Shown in pieces: positions 1 to 5,318 of a stretch of 6,325 nucleotides of DNA. Location of the stretch: the NCBI GenBank assembly GCA_025964935.1, contig JAOPXW010000382.1, positions 1 to 6,325 of the forward strand, in the 5' to 3' direction. How positions within the stretch are numbered: the stretch's first letter is position 1; the number at the start of each line of letters is the position of its first letter. Origin of the DNA: Friedmanniella sp. GTDB taxonomy: Bacteria; Actinomycetota; Actinomycetes; Propionibacteriales; Propionibacteriaceae. The position numbers were made by a program, and so were the translations under genes. Below the pieces are notes generated by a model. That model worked only from the letters and a program-made list of their open reading frames with translations, did no database searches and was not told where the DNA came from.

Positions 1-35
1 GGCCGGAGCCGCGCCCACCCGCGTCGGTCAGATCC

Positions 36-977
36 TCAGGCCAGGCCCTTCTTGGCCAGCCAGTCCTTGGCGGCGGTCTTGGCCGAGGCCTTCTCCTTGC
101 CCTCGACCCGGTCGCGCAGCCCGATCAGGTCGTCGGTGGTGAGCTGGGCGGATACCGCGTCCAGCGTGGTGGCCAGCTGGTCGTTGTTGACCGAGTCGGC
201 CACCAGGGGCACGACGTTCTGGGACGAGATCATGTTCTTCGGGTCCTGCAGCACGACCAGGTCGTTGGCCACCAGGGCCGGCGAGGTCGTGTAGATGTCG
301 GCCACCTGGACCGAGTCGTCGACCAGGGCCTTGACCGTGTCGGGACCGCCGAAGTCCTCGATCGGGACGAAGGTGACCTCCTTGGCCTTGGTGCCGACGC
401 CGTACTGGCTCTTGAGGCCGGGGATCCCGTAGCCGAGTTCGCCGAACTGCGGGTTGGAGCCCAGCTTGAACGGGGTGATCTTGCCCAGGTCACCGATGGC
501 GGCGATACCCTTGTCGGCGGTCTTGCGGGTGACGACGTAGGCGTCCTTGTCCTCGGCGGCGGTGGACTTGAGGACCTTGAGCTTGTCCTTGGCCACCGCG
601 TCGACCAGGCTGGCGTCGACCTCGGACTGGGTCCGCTCGGTGTACTTCGGGTTGTAGTACGCCAGCAGGTTGCCGTTGTACTCCGGGATCACGTTGATCG
701 AGCCGTCCCGCAGGGCCGGGATGGTCTGCTGACGCGGGCCGATGTTGAACTTCGTCTCGACCTGGATGCCCTTGGCTTGCAGGGCCTGGGCGTAGATCTC
801 ACCGAGGATCTCGCTCTCGGGGAAGGCGAACGAGCCGACGACGACCTTGCCGGCGGGCGCGGAGGACGCGGCGGCGGGCGCCGTCGGGTTGCTGGAGCCG
901 CAGGCGGTCAGCGCGGTGGCCAGGGCGATCGCCACCGAGGCGGCGGCGACCCGGACAAGGCGTGGGGTGGTGGACAT
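36..977 (-). CDS. proX: Osmoprotectant-type ABC transporter substrate-binding lipoprotein (ProX/OpuCC-like, OpuAC domain)
   Basis: This 313-residue protein is the extracellular solute receptor of the importer encoded by the three genes upstream. The N-terminus is a lipoprotein signal: basic start, hydrophobic segment around residues 8-25, and lipobox LTAC with the lipidated Cys at 26, followed by a Ser/Ala/Pro linker to about 43. The mature part reads as an OpuAC-type binding domain: VGSFAFPESEILGEIYAQAL (about 47-66), IPALRDGSINVIPEYNG (about 86-102), and the late motif VADIYTTSPAL (about 225-235). The ATG at 977 has an AAGGGA Shine-Dalgarno core 7 nt upstream. It is last in the operon, 42 nt after the second permease. 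Family knowledge suggests glycine betaine, choline, carnitine or proline-like ligands. The late ligand-loop reads SSQNVVPLV instead of the Tyr-containing FPPY-like loop I recall from Firmicute OpuCC/OpuBC, so the ligand is uncertain. The family call is firm; the symbol is by analogy. Confidence 0.9.
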   Translation of the reverse strand: MSTTPRLVRVAAASVAIALATALTACGSSNPTAPAAASSAPAGKVVVGSFAFPESEILGEIYAQALQAKGIQVETKFNIGPRQQTIPALRDGSINVIPEYNGNLLAYYNPKYTERTQSEVDASLVDAVAKDKLKVLKSTAAEDKDAYVVTRKTADKGIAAIGDLGKITPFKLGSNPQFGELGYGIPGLKSQYGVGTKAKEVTFVPIEDFGGPDTVKALVDDSVQVADIYTTSPALVANDLVVLQDPKNMISSQNVVPLVADSVNNDQLATTLDAVSAQLTTDDLIGLRDRVEGKEKASAKTAAKDWLAKKGLA

Positions 978-983
978 GGTGGG

Positions 984-990
984 TTCCCTT
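984..990 (-). promoter_or_regulatory. Ribosome binding site of the substrate-binding protein gene
   Basis: On the minus strand this reads AAGGGAA, ending 6-7 nt before the ATG at 977. It supports that start codon and gives the gene its own translation signal, unlike a purely coupled start. Confidence 0.7.
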
Positions 991-991
991 C

Positions 992-1011
992 GTCACACGC
1001 GGATGCGTGAC
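992..1011 (-). promoter_or_regulatory. Small intergenic hairpin between second permease and binding-protein gene
   Basis: On the minus strand GTCACGC pairs with GCGTGTGAC, giving seven base pairs with a 2-nt TG bulge and the loop ATCC. It lies directly upstream of the binding-protein Shine-Dalgarno site and just after the permease stop. There is no T-tract, so it is unlikely to be a terminator. It could protect or separate the downstream part of the transcript. That role is inference. Confidence 0.35.
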
Positions 1012-1019
1012 TGGATGAC

Positions 1020-1772
1020 TTACGCGTGGGTGCGTGTACCGGACTTGGTGGCGGAGGTGGGGCGACGACGTGCGGTCGGGTCGCTGAGACCCTGGGTGGC
1101 CGTGGCCCGCTGGACGAGGGCGAGCAGCCCGTCCATGCCGAGAGCCAGGGCGGTGACCAGCAGGGCGCCGCCCAGGATCAGACTGTAGTCGTTCAGCCCG
1201 ATGCCGCTGGTGATGATCCGGCCGAGCCCGCCCAGGCCGGCGTACGAGGCGATGGTGACCGTCGCGATCACCTGCAGCACGGAGGCCCGGATGCCGCCGA
1301 CGATCAGGGGCAGGGCGAGCGGGATCTCGACCTGGGTCAGGATCTGCCACTCGGTCATCCCGTTGGCCCGGGCGGCGTCGATGGTCTGACGGTCCACCGA
1401 CTCCAGCCCCGAGTAGGCCCCGGCCAGCATGGAGGGGATCGCCAAGATGACGAAGGCGATGGTGGCGCCGACCAGCGGGGCGGTGTTGTAGGAGAGGAAG
1501 TAGCCGAACACCATCAGCAGGAAGAACAGCAGCCCCAGCGTCGGCAGGGCCCGCATGGCGCCGGTGAAGCCGATGACGAACTGCCGACCCTTGCCGGTGT
1601 GGCCGATGAAGAACCCGAGCGGCAGCGCGATCACCGCCGCGATCACGATGGCGATCGCGGTGTAGGTGAGGTGCTCGACGAGCCGGTCCTGGATCGGCAG
1701 CGGGCTCTGCGCCCCGGCCTGCCAGTGGCTGCCGTCGAAGATCCAGGCCAGACCCTGGAGGAAGAGCCTCAT
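1020..1772 (-). CDS. proZ: Osmoprotectant ABC transporter permease (second permease, OpuCD/ProZ-like)
   Basis: A 250-residue inner-membrane permease of the BPD_transp_1 type that forms the translocation channel with the neighbouring permease. Hydrophobic segments lie at roughly 35-57, 70-95, 98-122, 155-180 and 195-222. The cytoplasmic EAA loop that contacts the ATPase reads DAARANGMTEWQILTQVEIP at 132-151, with the conserved Gly at 138. Residues 225-250 form a basic, Ser/Thr/Arg-rich cytoplasmic tail. The ATG at 1772 overlaps the TGA of the first permease gene (ATGA). It is preceded by GGAGGAG four nt upstream, a strong Shine-Dalgarno site that fixes this start against the longer same-frame reading that runs upstream through the other permease. 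The stop is TAA. Permease identity is firm; W versus Z naming is by position only. Confidence 0.9.
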   Translation of the reverse strand: MRLFLQGLAWIFDGSHWQAGAQSPLPIQDRLVEHLTYTAIAIVIAAVIALPLGFFIGHTGKGRQFVIGFTGAMRALPTLGLLFFLLMVFGYFLSYNTAPLVGATIAFVILAIPSMLAGAYSGLESVDRQTIDAARANGMTEWQILTQVEIPLALPLIVGGIRASVLQVIATVTIASYAGLGGLGRIITSGIGLNDYSLILGGALLVTALALGMDGLLALVQRATATQGLSDPTARRRPTSATKSGTRTHA

Positions 1773-2473
1773 GACGCTCCTCCGACGGCCACCGCGGGGG
1801 CACGGCGGCGTGGTCGCGTGCGCAGCCGCCCGTCGGCGCCCGCCCCCCGGTTCCACGGCATCAGCAGCCGGCCCAGGGTGACCAGGATCAGGTCGAACAG
1901 CAGAGCCAGCAGCAGGCTGACCAGGATGCCGACCACGACCTCGGCCAGGATGCCGCGCTGCTTGCCGTTCTGGAAGAGGTAGCCCAGGTTGGCCGACCCG
2001 ATGATGACCCCGACCGACACCAGGGCGATGGTGCTCACCGAGACGACCCGGATGCCGGCGAGCAACACCGGCCCGGCCAGCGGCAGCTCGACCCGGAAGA
2101 AGCGGGCCGCCGGCGAGAAGCCGATGGCGGTGGAGGCGTCCAGGGTGGGGGCCGCCACGCTGGCCAGGGCGTCGGCCGCCGAGCGGGCCATGATGGCCAC
2201 GCCGTAGATGCTGAGCGCGACGATCAGGTTGGTCTCGTCCAGCACCCGGGTCGGGATGATCAGCGGCAGGATGACGAAGAGCGGCAGCGACGGGATGGTG
2301 AAGAGCAGGCTGCCGCCGGTGATGACGACCGCGCGGAGGGTCTTGTTCCGGTTGGCCAGCCACCCGAGGGGGATGGACAGCACGAGGCTGGCGATGATCG
2401 GGATGACCGACAGCCGGACGTGGTTCAGGGTCAGCCCGAGGATCAGGTCGAGGTTGCCCAGCGCCCACCTCAT
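1769..2473 (-). CDS. proW: Osmoprotectant ABC transporter permease (first permease, OpuCB/ProW-like)
   Basis: A 234-residue membrane permease, the partner of the second permease in a heterodimeric channel. Hydrophobic segments lie near 18-40, 50-74, 82-100, 134-160 and 178-204. The EAA-type loop is ASTAIGFSPAARFFRVELPL at 113-132, with the conserved Gly at 118. The early IPSLPLFVILP stretch (60-70) is typical of OpuCB/ProW permeases. The C-terminal tail (about 207-234) is Arg/Ala-rich and probably cytoplasmic. The ATG at 2473 overlaps the ATPase TGA (ATGA) and has an AGGTGA Shine-Dalgarno-like site seven nt upstream, within the end of the ATPase gene. The 3' end overlaps the next permease in the same way, so translation of these three genes is probably coupled and equimolar. 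Confidence 0.9.
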   Translation of the reverse strand: MRWALGNLDLILGLTLNHVRLSVIPIIASLVLSIPLGWLANRNKTLRAVVITGGSLLFTIPSLPLFVILPLIIPTRVLDETNLIVALSIYGVAIMARSAADALASVAAPTLDASTAIGFSPAARFFRVELPLAGPVLLAGIRVVSVSTIALVSVGVIIGSANLGYLFQNGKQRGILAEVVVGILVSLLLALLFDLILVTLGRLLMPWNRGAGADGRLRTRPRRRAPAVAVGGAS

Positions 2474-3348
2474 GCGCGGGTCACCTGCCCGCGGGCCGGG
2501 TCGGGGCCTCCCGGGGCCGGGGACCCGGCACCGTCCAGGATCCCGACCGGGCGGCCGTCGCCGTCCACGACCAGGGTCAGCCCCTGGTCCCCGGTCCGCT
2601 GCTGGAGGTGGAGGTCCCGCTTGCCCTTGTCGGCCCCGATGAAGGTGGCGACGAAGTCGTCGGCGGGCTCGGCCAGGATCTGGGCCGGGGTGCCGGCCTG
2701 GGCGATGATGCCGCCCTTCTTGAAGATGATGACCTGGTCGGCGAGGGTGAACGCCTCGTCGATGTCGTGGGTGACGAAGACGATCGTCTTGCCCAGCTCC
2801 CGCTGCAGCCGGTTCAGCTCCAGCTGGAGGTCGGCCCGGACGATGGGGTCGACGGCTCCGAACGGCTCGTCCATCAGCAGGATGTTGGGGTCACCGGCCA
2901 GCGCGCGGGCCACCCCGACGCGCTGCTGCTGGCCACCCGACAGCTGACGGGGGTAGCGGTCGGCCAGGGACCGGTCCAGCCCGACCTTGTCGAGCAGCTC
3001 CAGGGCCTCGGCCCGGGCCTGCGCCTTGGGCACCCCCTTGAGGACCGGGGCGGTGGCGACGTTGTCGACCACCTTGCGGTGCGGCAGCAGCCCCGCGGCC
3101 TGCAGGACGTAGCCGATGCTGCGCCGGAGCTCCACCTTGTCCCGGCTCGCGACGTCCACGTCGTCGATCAGGACCTGCCCCGAGGTCGGCTCGACCATCC
3201 GGTTGATCATGCGCAGCAGGGTGGTCTTCCCGCAGCCCGACGAGCCGACCAGCACGGTGGTCCGGTGCGACGGCAGCGTGAAGCTGAAGTCGTCGACGGC
3301 CACGGTCTCGTCGGGGAATCGTTTGGTCACCGACCGGAACTCGATCAT
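2470..3348 (-). CDS. proV: Osmoprotectant ABC transporter ATP-binding protein (OpuCA/ProV-like, without full CBS domains)
   Basis: A 292-residue ABC ATPase that powers the importer. All nucleotide-binding motifs are intact: Walker A GSSGCGKT at 35-42, Q-loop Gln83 in VLQAAGLLPH, signature LSGGQQ at 136-141, Walker B ILLMDE at 156-161, D-loop GAVD at 164-167, and switch His194 in FVTHD. The start was placed at the ATG at 3348 because MIEFRSVTKRF is the usual N-terminus of the family; a 36-residue in-frame extension upstream has no family character. A weak GGCGGA lies about 12 nt before the start. OpuCA/ProV proteins are typically near 380-400 residues with two C-terminal CBS modules that sense ionic strength. 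Here only about 50 residues follow the ATPase domain, with one CBS-like strand (LTLVVDGDGRPVGILD, about 257-272) and then a Gly/Pro-rich tail. It is first in the operon. Confidence 0.93.
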   Translation of the reverse strand: MIEFRSVTKRFPDETVAVDDFSFTLPSHRTTVLVGSSGCGKTTLLRMINRMVEPTSGQVLIDDVDVASRDKVELRRSIGYVLQAAGLLPHRKVVDNVATAPVLKGVPKAQARAEALELLDKVGLDRSLADRYPRQLSGGQQQRVGVARALAGDPNILLMDEPFGAVDPIVRADLQLELNRLQRELGKTIVFVTHDIDEAFTLADQVIIFKKGGIIAQAGTPAQILAEPADDFVATFIGADKGKRDLHLQQRTGDQGLTLVVDGDGRPVGILDGAGSPAPGGPDPARGQVTRA

Positions 3349-3386
3349 GGGCTGCTCAATTCCGCCGAGGGGTGGGCACGGGACCC

Positions 3387-3398
3387 GTGAGTCCTCAC
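3387..3398. promoter_or_regulatory. Short palindrome near the importer operon promoter (operator candidate)
   Basis: GTGAG, a 2-base spacer TC, then CTCAC: a perfect 5+2+5 inverted repeat. It lies about 39 nt upstream of the ATPase start, where the transcription start would fall if the adjacent promoter candidate is real. This is typical placement for a repressor site. The repeat is short and could be chance. Confidence 0.3.
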
Positions 3399-3428
3399 AG
3401 AGTAGTCGAGCCCTCAGACAGTTCTCAG
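3399..3428 (-). promoter_or_regulatory. Weak promoter candidate for the importer operon
   Basis: On the minus strand CTGAGA (3428-3423) and TACTCT (3404-3399) are separated by 18 bases. They resemble -35 TTGACA (4 of 6) and a -10 of the TANNNT form. Transcription would begin near 3392 and give a leader of roughly 44 nt. The match is weak, and only its position supports it. Confidence 0.25.
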
Positions 3429-3490
3429 GAGCGACCAGACGCGGAACTCCCCCCACAGTTCGGGATGCCGTCGCCCGTCGTTGGGGTGCT

Positions 3491-3501
3491 GTTCACCCGG
3501 G
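3491..3501 (+). promoter_or_regulatory. PHO-box-like direct-repeat unit upstream of phoX
   Basis: GTTCACCCGGG matches every position of the 11-bp PhoP repeat unit described for Streptomyces, G(G/T)TCAYYYR(G/C)G. It lies about 82 bases before the phoX start. PhoP operators normally need at least two adjacent units. The preceding 11 bases (3480-3490, GTTGGGGTGCT) match only 6 of 11, and GTTCTCCGGCG at 3519-3529 matches 9 of 11 but is out of the 11-bp phase. The placement before a phosphatase gene makes it credible. Confidence 0.4.
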
Positions 3502-3502
3502 G

Positions 3503-3514
3503 CGAGCACGCTCG
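3503..3514. promoter_or_regulatory. Short palindrome next to the PHO-box-like unit
   Basis: CGAGC-AC-GCTCG is a perfect 5+2+5 inverted repeat that starts two bases after the PHO-box-like unit. It has the same geometry as the palindrome at 3387-3398 but a different sequence. It may be a second regulator site or chance in GC-rich DNA. Confidence 0.25.
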
Positions 3515-3540
3515 GGTCGTTCTCCGGCGACGGAGGACGT

Positions 3541-3559
3541 CGACCTCGGGGCGAGGTCG
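3541..3559 (+). promoter_or_regulatory. Perfect 8-bp inverted repeat in the phoX leader
   Basis: CGACCTCG, loop GGG, CGAGGTCG. The stem can be extended outward by a T-G wobble and a G-C pair. It ends 14 bases before the GGAG Shine-Dalgarno site (3574-3577). It could be a dyad operator or an mRNA leader hairpin. It is not followed by a T-tract, so attenuation by intrinsic termination is not supported. Confidence 0.4.
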
Positions 3560-3573
3560 GCCCTACAGAACCT

Positions 3574-3577
3574 GGAG
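3574..3577 (+). promoter_or_regulatory. Ribosome binding site of phoX
   Basis: GGAG with a five-base spacer to the ATG at 3583. It decides the start in favour of the ATG that begins the twin-arginine signal peptide. Confidence 0.7.
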
Positions 3578-3582
3578 CGCGC

Positions 3583-5076
3583 ATGTCTCTCACCCGCCGT
3601 CAGATGCTCAACCGGACCGGGACGGCGGGCGCGGGCGCCCTCGCGCTCGGTCTCGGCGTCTCCGCCGCCACCCCTGCCTCCGCCGAGACCGGCTCGGCCG
3701 GGTCGTCGAAGGGCGGCCGGCTGTTCCCGCCGCTGACCGCCGCCACCGGGGACCTGCTGGCCCTGCCCGAGGGCTTCGCGTACGAGGTGGTGGCCGTCGC
3801 CGGCCGGACCGAGCTCCACGACGGCACCGGCAAGGTCATCGGCACGACGCCGGAGCGCGCCGACGGCACGCTGGCCGTCGCCACCGACCACGGCTACCGC
3901 CTGGTCCAGAACCACGAGGCCGGCCCCGGCGCCGCGCTGCCCGTTCCGCAGGTGGCGGGCACGGTCTACGACGAGGGCGTGCTGGGCGGCGGCTGCACGG
4001 TGCTCGATCTCACCCGCAGCGGCAAGCGGCGCTCCGAGTGGGTCGGGCTGTCGGGCACCATCAGCAACTGCGCGGGCGGGCCGACCCCCTGGGGGAGCTG
4101 GCTGACCTGCGAGGAGACCGAGGCCAAGGCCGGCACCGGAACGCTGACCAAGGACCACGGCTACGTCTTCGAGGTCTTCGCCGACGCTCCCTCCCACCAG
4201 TCGCCGCTGCCGATCGAGGCCTGGGGCCGGGCTCCGCACGAGGCCGTGGTCATCGAGCCGTCGCGGACCCGGGTCTACCTGACCGAGGACGCCAGCAAGC
4301 CCACCGGCCTGCTGTACCGCTGGACCGCGCCGACCGGCTACAGGCTCAAGCCCCACATCGCCCGCTCGCTCGGTCGCCACGACGGGGTGCTCGAGGCGCT
4401 GGCCGTGCTGGCCCCGGACGGCAGCATCCTGCCCGACCTCGCGTACGTCACCGCGGCCCAGATCGGCCGCCCCTTCGCGACCCGCTGGAAGAAGGTGGCC
4501 GACCGGCACGCGACCGACACCTCGCTCCGCAGCCAGTTCGCCGCCGGCGAGATCACCCACAGCAAGAAGCTGGAGGGGGCCTGGGGCGACAAGCACGGGA
4601 TGTACTTCGTCGCCAGCTTCGCGTTCTCCGCCGGTGACCTGCCCGCCAACGCAACCCCGCACGACGGTCAGCTCTGGTACTACGACTACGCCGACCAGAC
4701 CCTGACCCTGAAGGCCTACTTCCCCTACAACCCGCTGCTGCACAGCGAGACCCCCGGCTGGGAGACCAGCCTGGGGGCCAGCCTCGACCTGGCCTTCGAC
4801 GGTCCGGACGGGTGCCACGTATCGCCGTACGGCAGCTTGGTGCTGACCGAGGACGGCAACACCGCGAACCACGTGCTGTCCTGGTCCGCGGCCACCGGGG
4901 CCCAGGCCATCGCGCGCAACCTGATCGTGCAGGAGAAGGGCCCGGCCGGCGGGAACCTTTACAGCGAGATGACCGGGCCGTGCTTCACCCCCGACGGTCT
5001 GCTGCTGTCGGTCAACGTCCAGGAGCCCGGTCACACCTTCATGCTGCGGGGACCGTGGCGGCGCTACCTGGGCTGA
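3583..5076 (+). CDS. phoX: Tat-exported PhoX-type alkaline phosphatase (DUF839 family)
   Basis: This 497-residue protein resembles PhoX, a secreted monomeric phosphatase that frees inorganic phosphate from phosphomonoesters using an iron/calcium cluster. The N-terminus is a Tat signal: TRRQML with the twin Arg at 5-6, hydrophobic stretch about 12-29, and an ASA signal-peptidase site at 32-34. The family's core metal-site motif is present as NCAGGPTPWGSWLTCEE at 162-178, with Cys163 in the position of the iron-bridging Cys and Glu177/178 nearby. Other family blocks are LTEDASKPTGLLYRW (233-247), KLEGAWGDKHGMYFVASF (329-346), LTEDGN (421-426) and GPCFTPDGLLLSVNVQEPGH (465-484). The ATG at 3583 was chosen because it starts the Tat peptide and follows GGAG by five bases; a 34-residue in-frame upstream extension has no such support. 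The gene is monocistronic and divergent from the importer, and ends before a strong hairpin. Substrate preference within the DUF839 family cannot be proven from sequence. Confidence 0.88.
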   Translation: MSLTRRQMLNRTGTAGAGALALGLGVSAATPASAETGSAGSSKGGRLFPPLTAATGDLLALPEGFAYEVVAVAGRTELHDGTGKVIGTTPERADGTLAVATDHGYRLVQNHEAGPGAALPVPQVAGTVYDEGVLGGGCTVLDLTRSGKRRSEWVGLSGTISNCAGGPTPWGSWLTCEETEAKAGTGTLTKDHGYVFEVFADAPSHQSPLPIEAWGRAPHEAVVIEPSRTRVYLTEDASKPTGLLYRWTAPTGYRLKPHIARSLGRHDGVLEALAVLAPDGSILPDLAYVTAAQIGRPFATRWKKVADRHATDTSLRSQFAAGEITHSKKLEGAWGDKHGMYFVASFAFSAGDLPANATPHDGQLWYYDYADQTLTLKAYFPYNPLLHSETPGWETSLGASLDLAFDGPDGCHVSPYGSLVLTEDGNTANHVLSWSAATGAQAIARNLIVQEKGPAGGNLYSEMTGPCFTPDGLLLSVNVQEPGHTFMLRGPWRRYLG

Positions 5077-5091
5077 GCCCGAAGCCTCCAC

Positions 5092-5140
5092 GACGGCCGG
5101 GCCGGTCGCCTCCGTACGGGGGTGGCCGGGCCCGGCCGTC
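5092..5140 (+). terminator. Strong GC-rich hairpin after phoX, probable terminator without a U-tract
   Basis: The arms are 5092-5110 and 5121-5140. Twelve perfect pairs (GACGGCCGGGCC with GGCCCGGCCGTC) are followed, after one bulged G, by seven more pairs including two wobbles. The loop is TCCGTACGGG. It begins 15 bases after the phoX stop. No run of T follows, which is common for high-GC actinobacterial terminators, so the termination role is inferred from position and stability. Confidence 0.6.
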
Positions 5141-5245
5141 GCTCGTTCGGGGCCTGGACCGTTTAGTTGATAAAGAAACGATCAAGCCGGGCCTGAGAAT
5201 CATCTGATCGGCAGCAGCAGGCGACTTTCCGTGTCAAATTATGCG

Positions 5246-5268
5246 TACCGGTCATCGAGGCACCGGTA
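5246..5268 (+). repeat. 7-bp perfect inverted repeat in the flp leader
   Basis: TACCGGT, nine bases (CATCGAGGC), then ACCGGTA. The arms are perfect complements and each contains the self-complementary ACCGGT, so the element is both an inverted and a partial direct repeat. It lies about 50 bases upstream of the flp start. It could be a dimeric regulator site or an mRNA hairpin. Confidence 0.4.
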
Positions 5269-5307
5269 GTCAACGAGCGATCCTGCGGGGGACGGACGCA
5301 CAACCCC

Positions 5308-5313
5308 GAGGAG
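5308..5313 (+). promoter_or_regulatory. Ribosome binding site that selects the TTG start of flp
   Basis: GAGGAG followed by the five-base spacer TCCCA and then TTG at 5319. It is the only strong Shine-Dalgarno site near the start of this frame. The upstream in-frame ATG at 5241 and the downstream ATG at codon 14 lack one. Confidence 0.7.
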
Positions 5314-5318
5314 TCCCA

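Larger units (their letters stand above)
3349..3582. promoter_or_regulatory. Divergent intergenic regulatory region between the importer operon and phoX
   Basis: This 234-base region has no supported gene and must hold the start signals for both directions. It contains, in order: a GTGAG-TC-CTCAC palindrome (3387-3398), a weak minus-strand promoter candidate (3399-3428), a PHO-box-like unit (3491-3501), a CGAGC-AC-GCTCG palindrome (3503-3514), and a perfect 8-bp inverted repeat just before the phoX ribosome binding site (3541-3559). I could not recognise a convincing plus-strand -35/-10 pair for phoX. Confidence 0.6.
5141..5318 (+). promoter_or_regulatory. AT-rich leader and probable promoter region of the flp-tad genes
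   Basis: No gene is supported here. From about 5160 to 5245 the sequence is much richer in A and T than its neighbours (for example GTTTAGTTGATAAAGAAACG at 5161-5180 and GTCAAATTATG at 5233-5243), as expected of a promoter or AT-binding regulator site. TTGAT (5167-5171) and ATCAA (5181-5185) form a 5-bp inverted repeat. A TTGATA resembling a -35 box starts at 5167, but no -10 box stands at the right distance. The exact promoter is therefore not called. Confidence 0.4.

Noticed and set aside
1..35. Possible terminator of the importer operon
   Set aside because: I could not form a convincing hairpin in the 35 bases available; any terminator probably lies outside the window.
799..1803. A 334-codon minus-strand frame across the second permease and binding protein
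   Set aside because: An Arg/Pro/Ala-rich shadow frame on the same strand as two well-recognised genes, with no family motifs.
1020..2468. A 482-codon minus-strand frame that would fuse a long protein to the second permease
   Set aside because: Its first half is the out-of-frame reading of the first permease gene and is Arg/Pro/Gly-rich low-complexity sequence. Only the part after the ATG at 1772 is real; that ATG has a strong ribosome site and an ATGA overlap.
2608..3390. A 260-codon antisense frame opposite the ATPase gene
   Set aside because: A shadow of an ABC ATPase with all motifs intact on the other strand.
3481..3582. N-terminal extension of PhoX from an upstream ATG
   Set aside because: It would bury the twin-arginine signal 34 residues inside the protein and would cover the PHO-box-like site and palindrome. 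The ATG at 3583 has a proper GGAG site.
3372..4637. A 421-codon plus-strand frame overlapping the promoter region and phoX
   Set aside because: Arg/Pro/Gly-rich shadow of phoX in another frame, with no recognisable domain.
3493..5091. A 532-codon antisense frame covering nearly all of phoX
   Set aside because: Long antisense frames are expected in very high-GC DNA. The translation is Gly/Val/Arg-rich without motifs or a ribosome site, while the plus-strand frame matches PhoX throughout.
5241..5318. Upstream ATG start for flp
   Set aside because: No ribosome site, an implausible 55-residue prepilin leader, and overlap with the 7-bp inverted repeat.
5141..5318. Possible riboswitch in the flp leader, for example a cyclic dinucleotide type
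   Set aside because: I did not recognise any conserved riboswitch core; only short inverted repeats are present.
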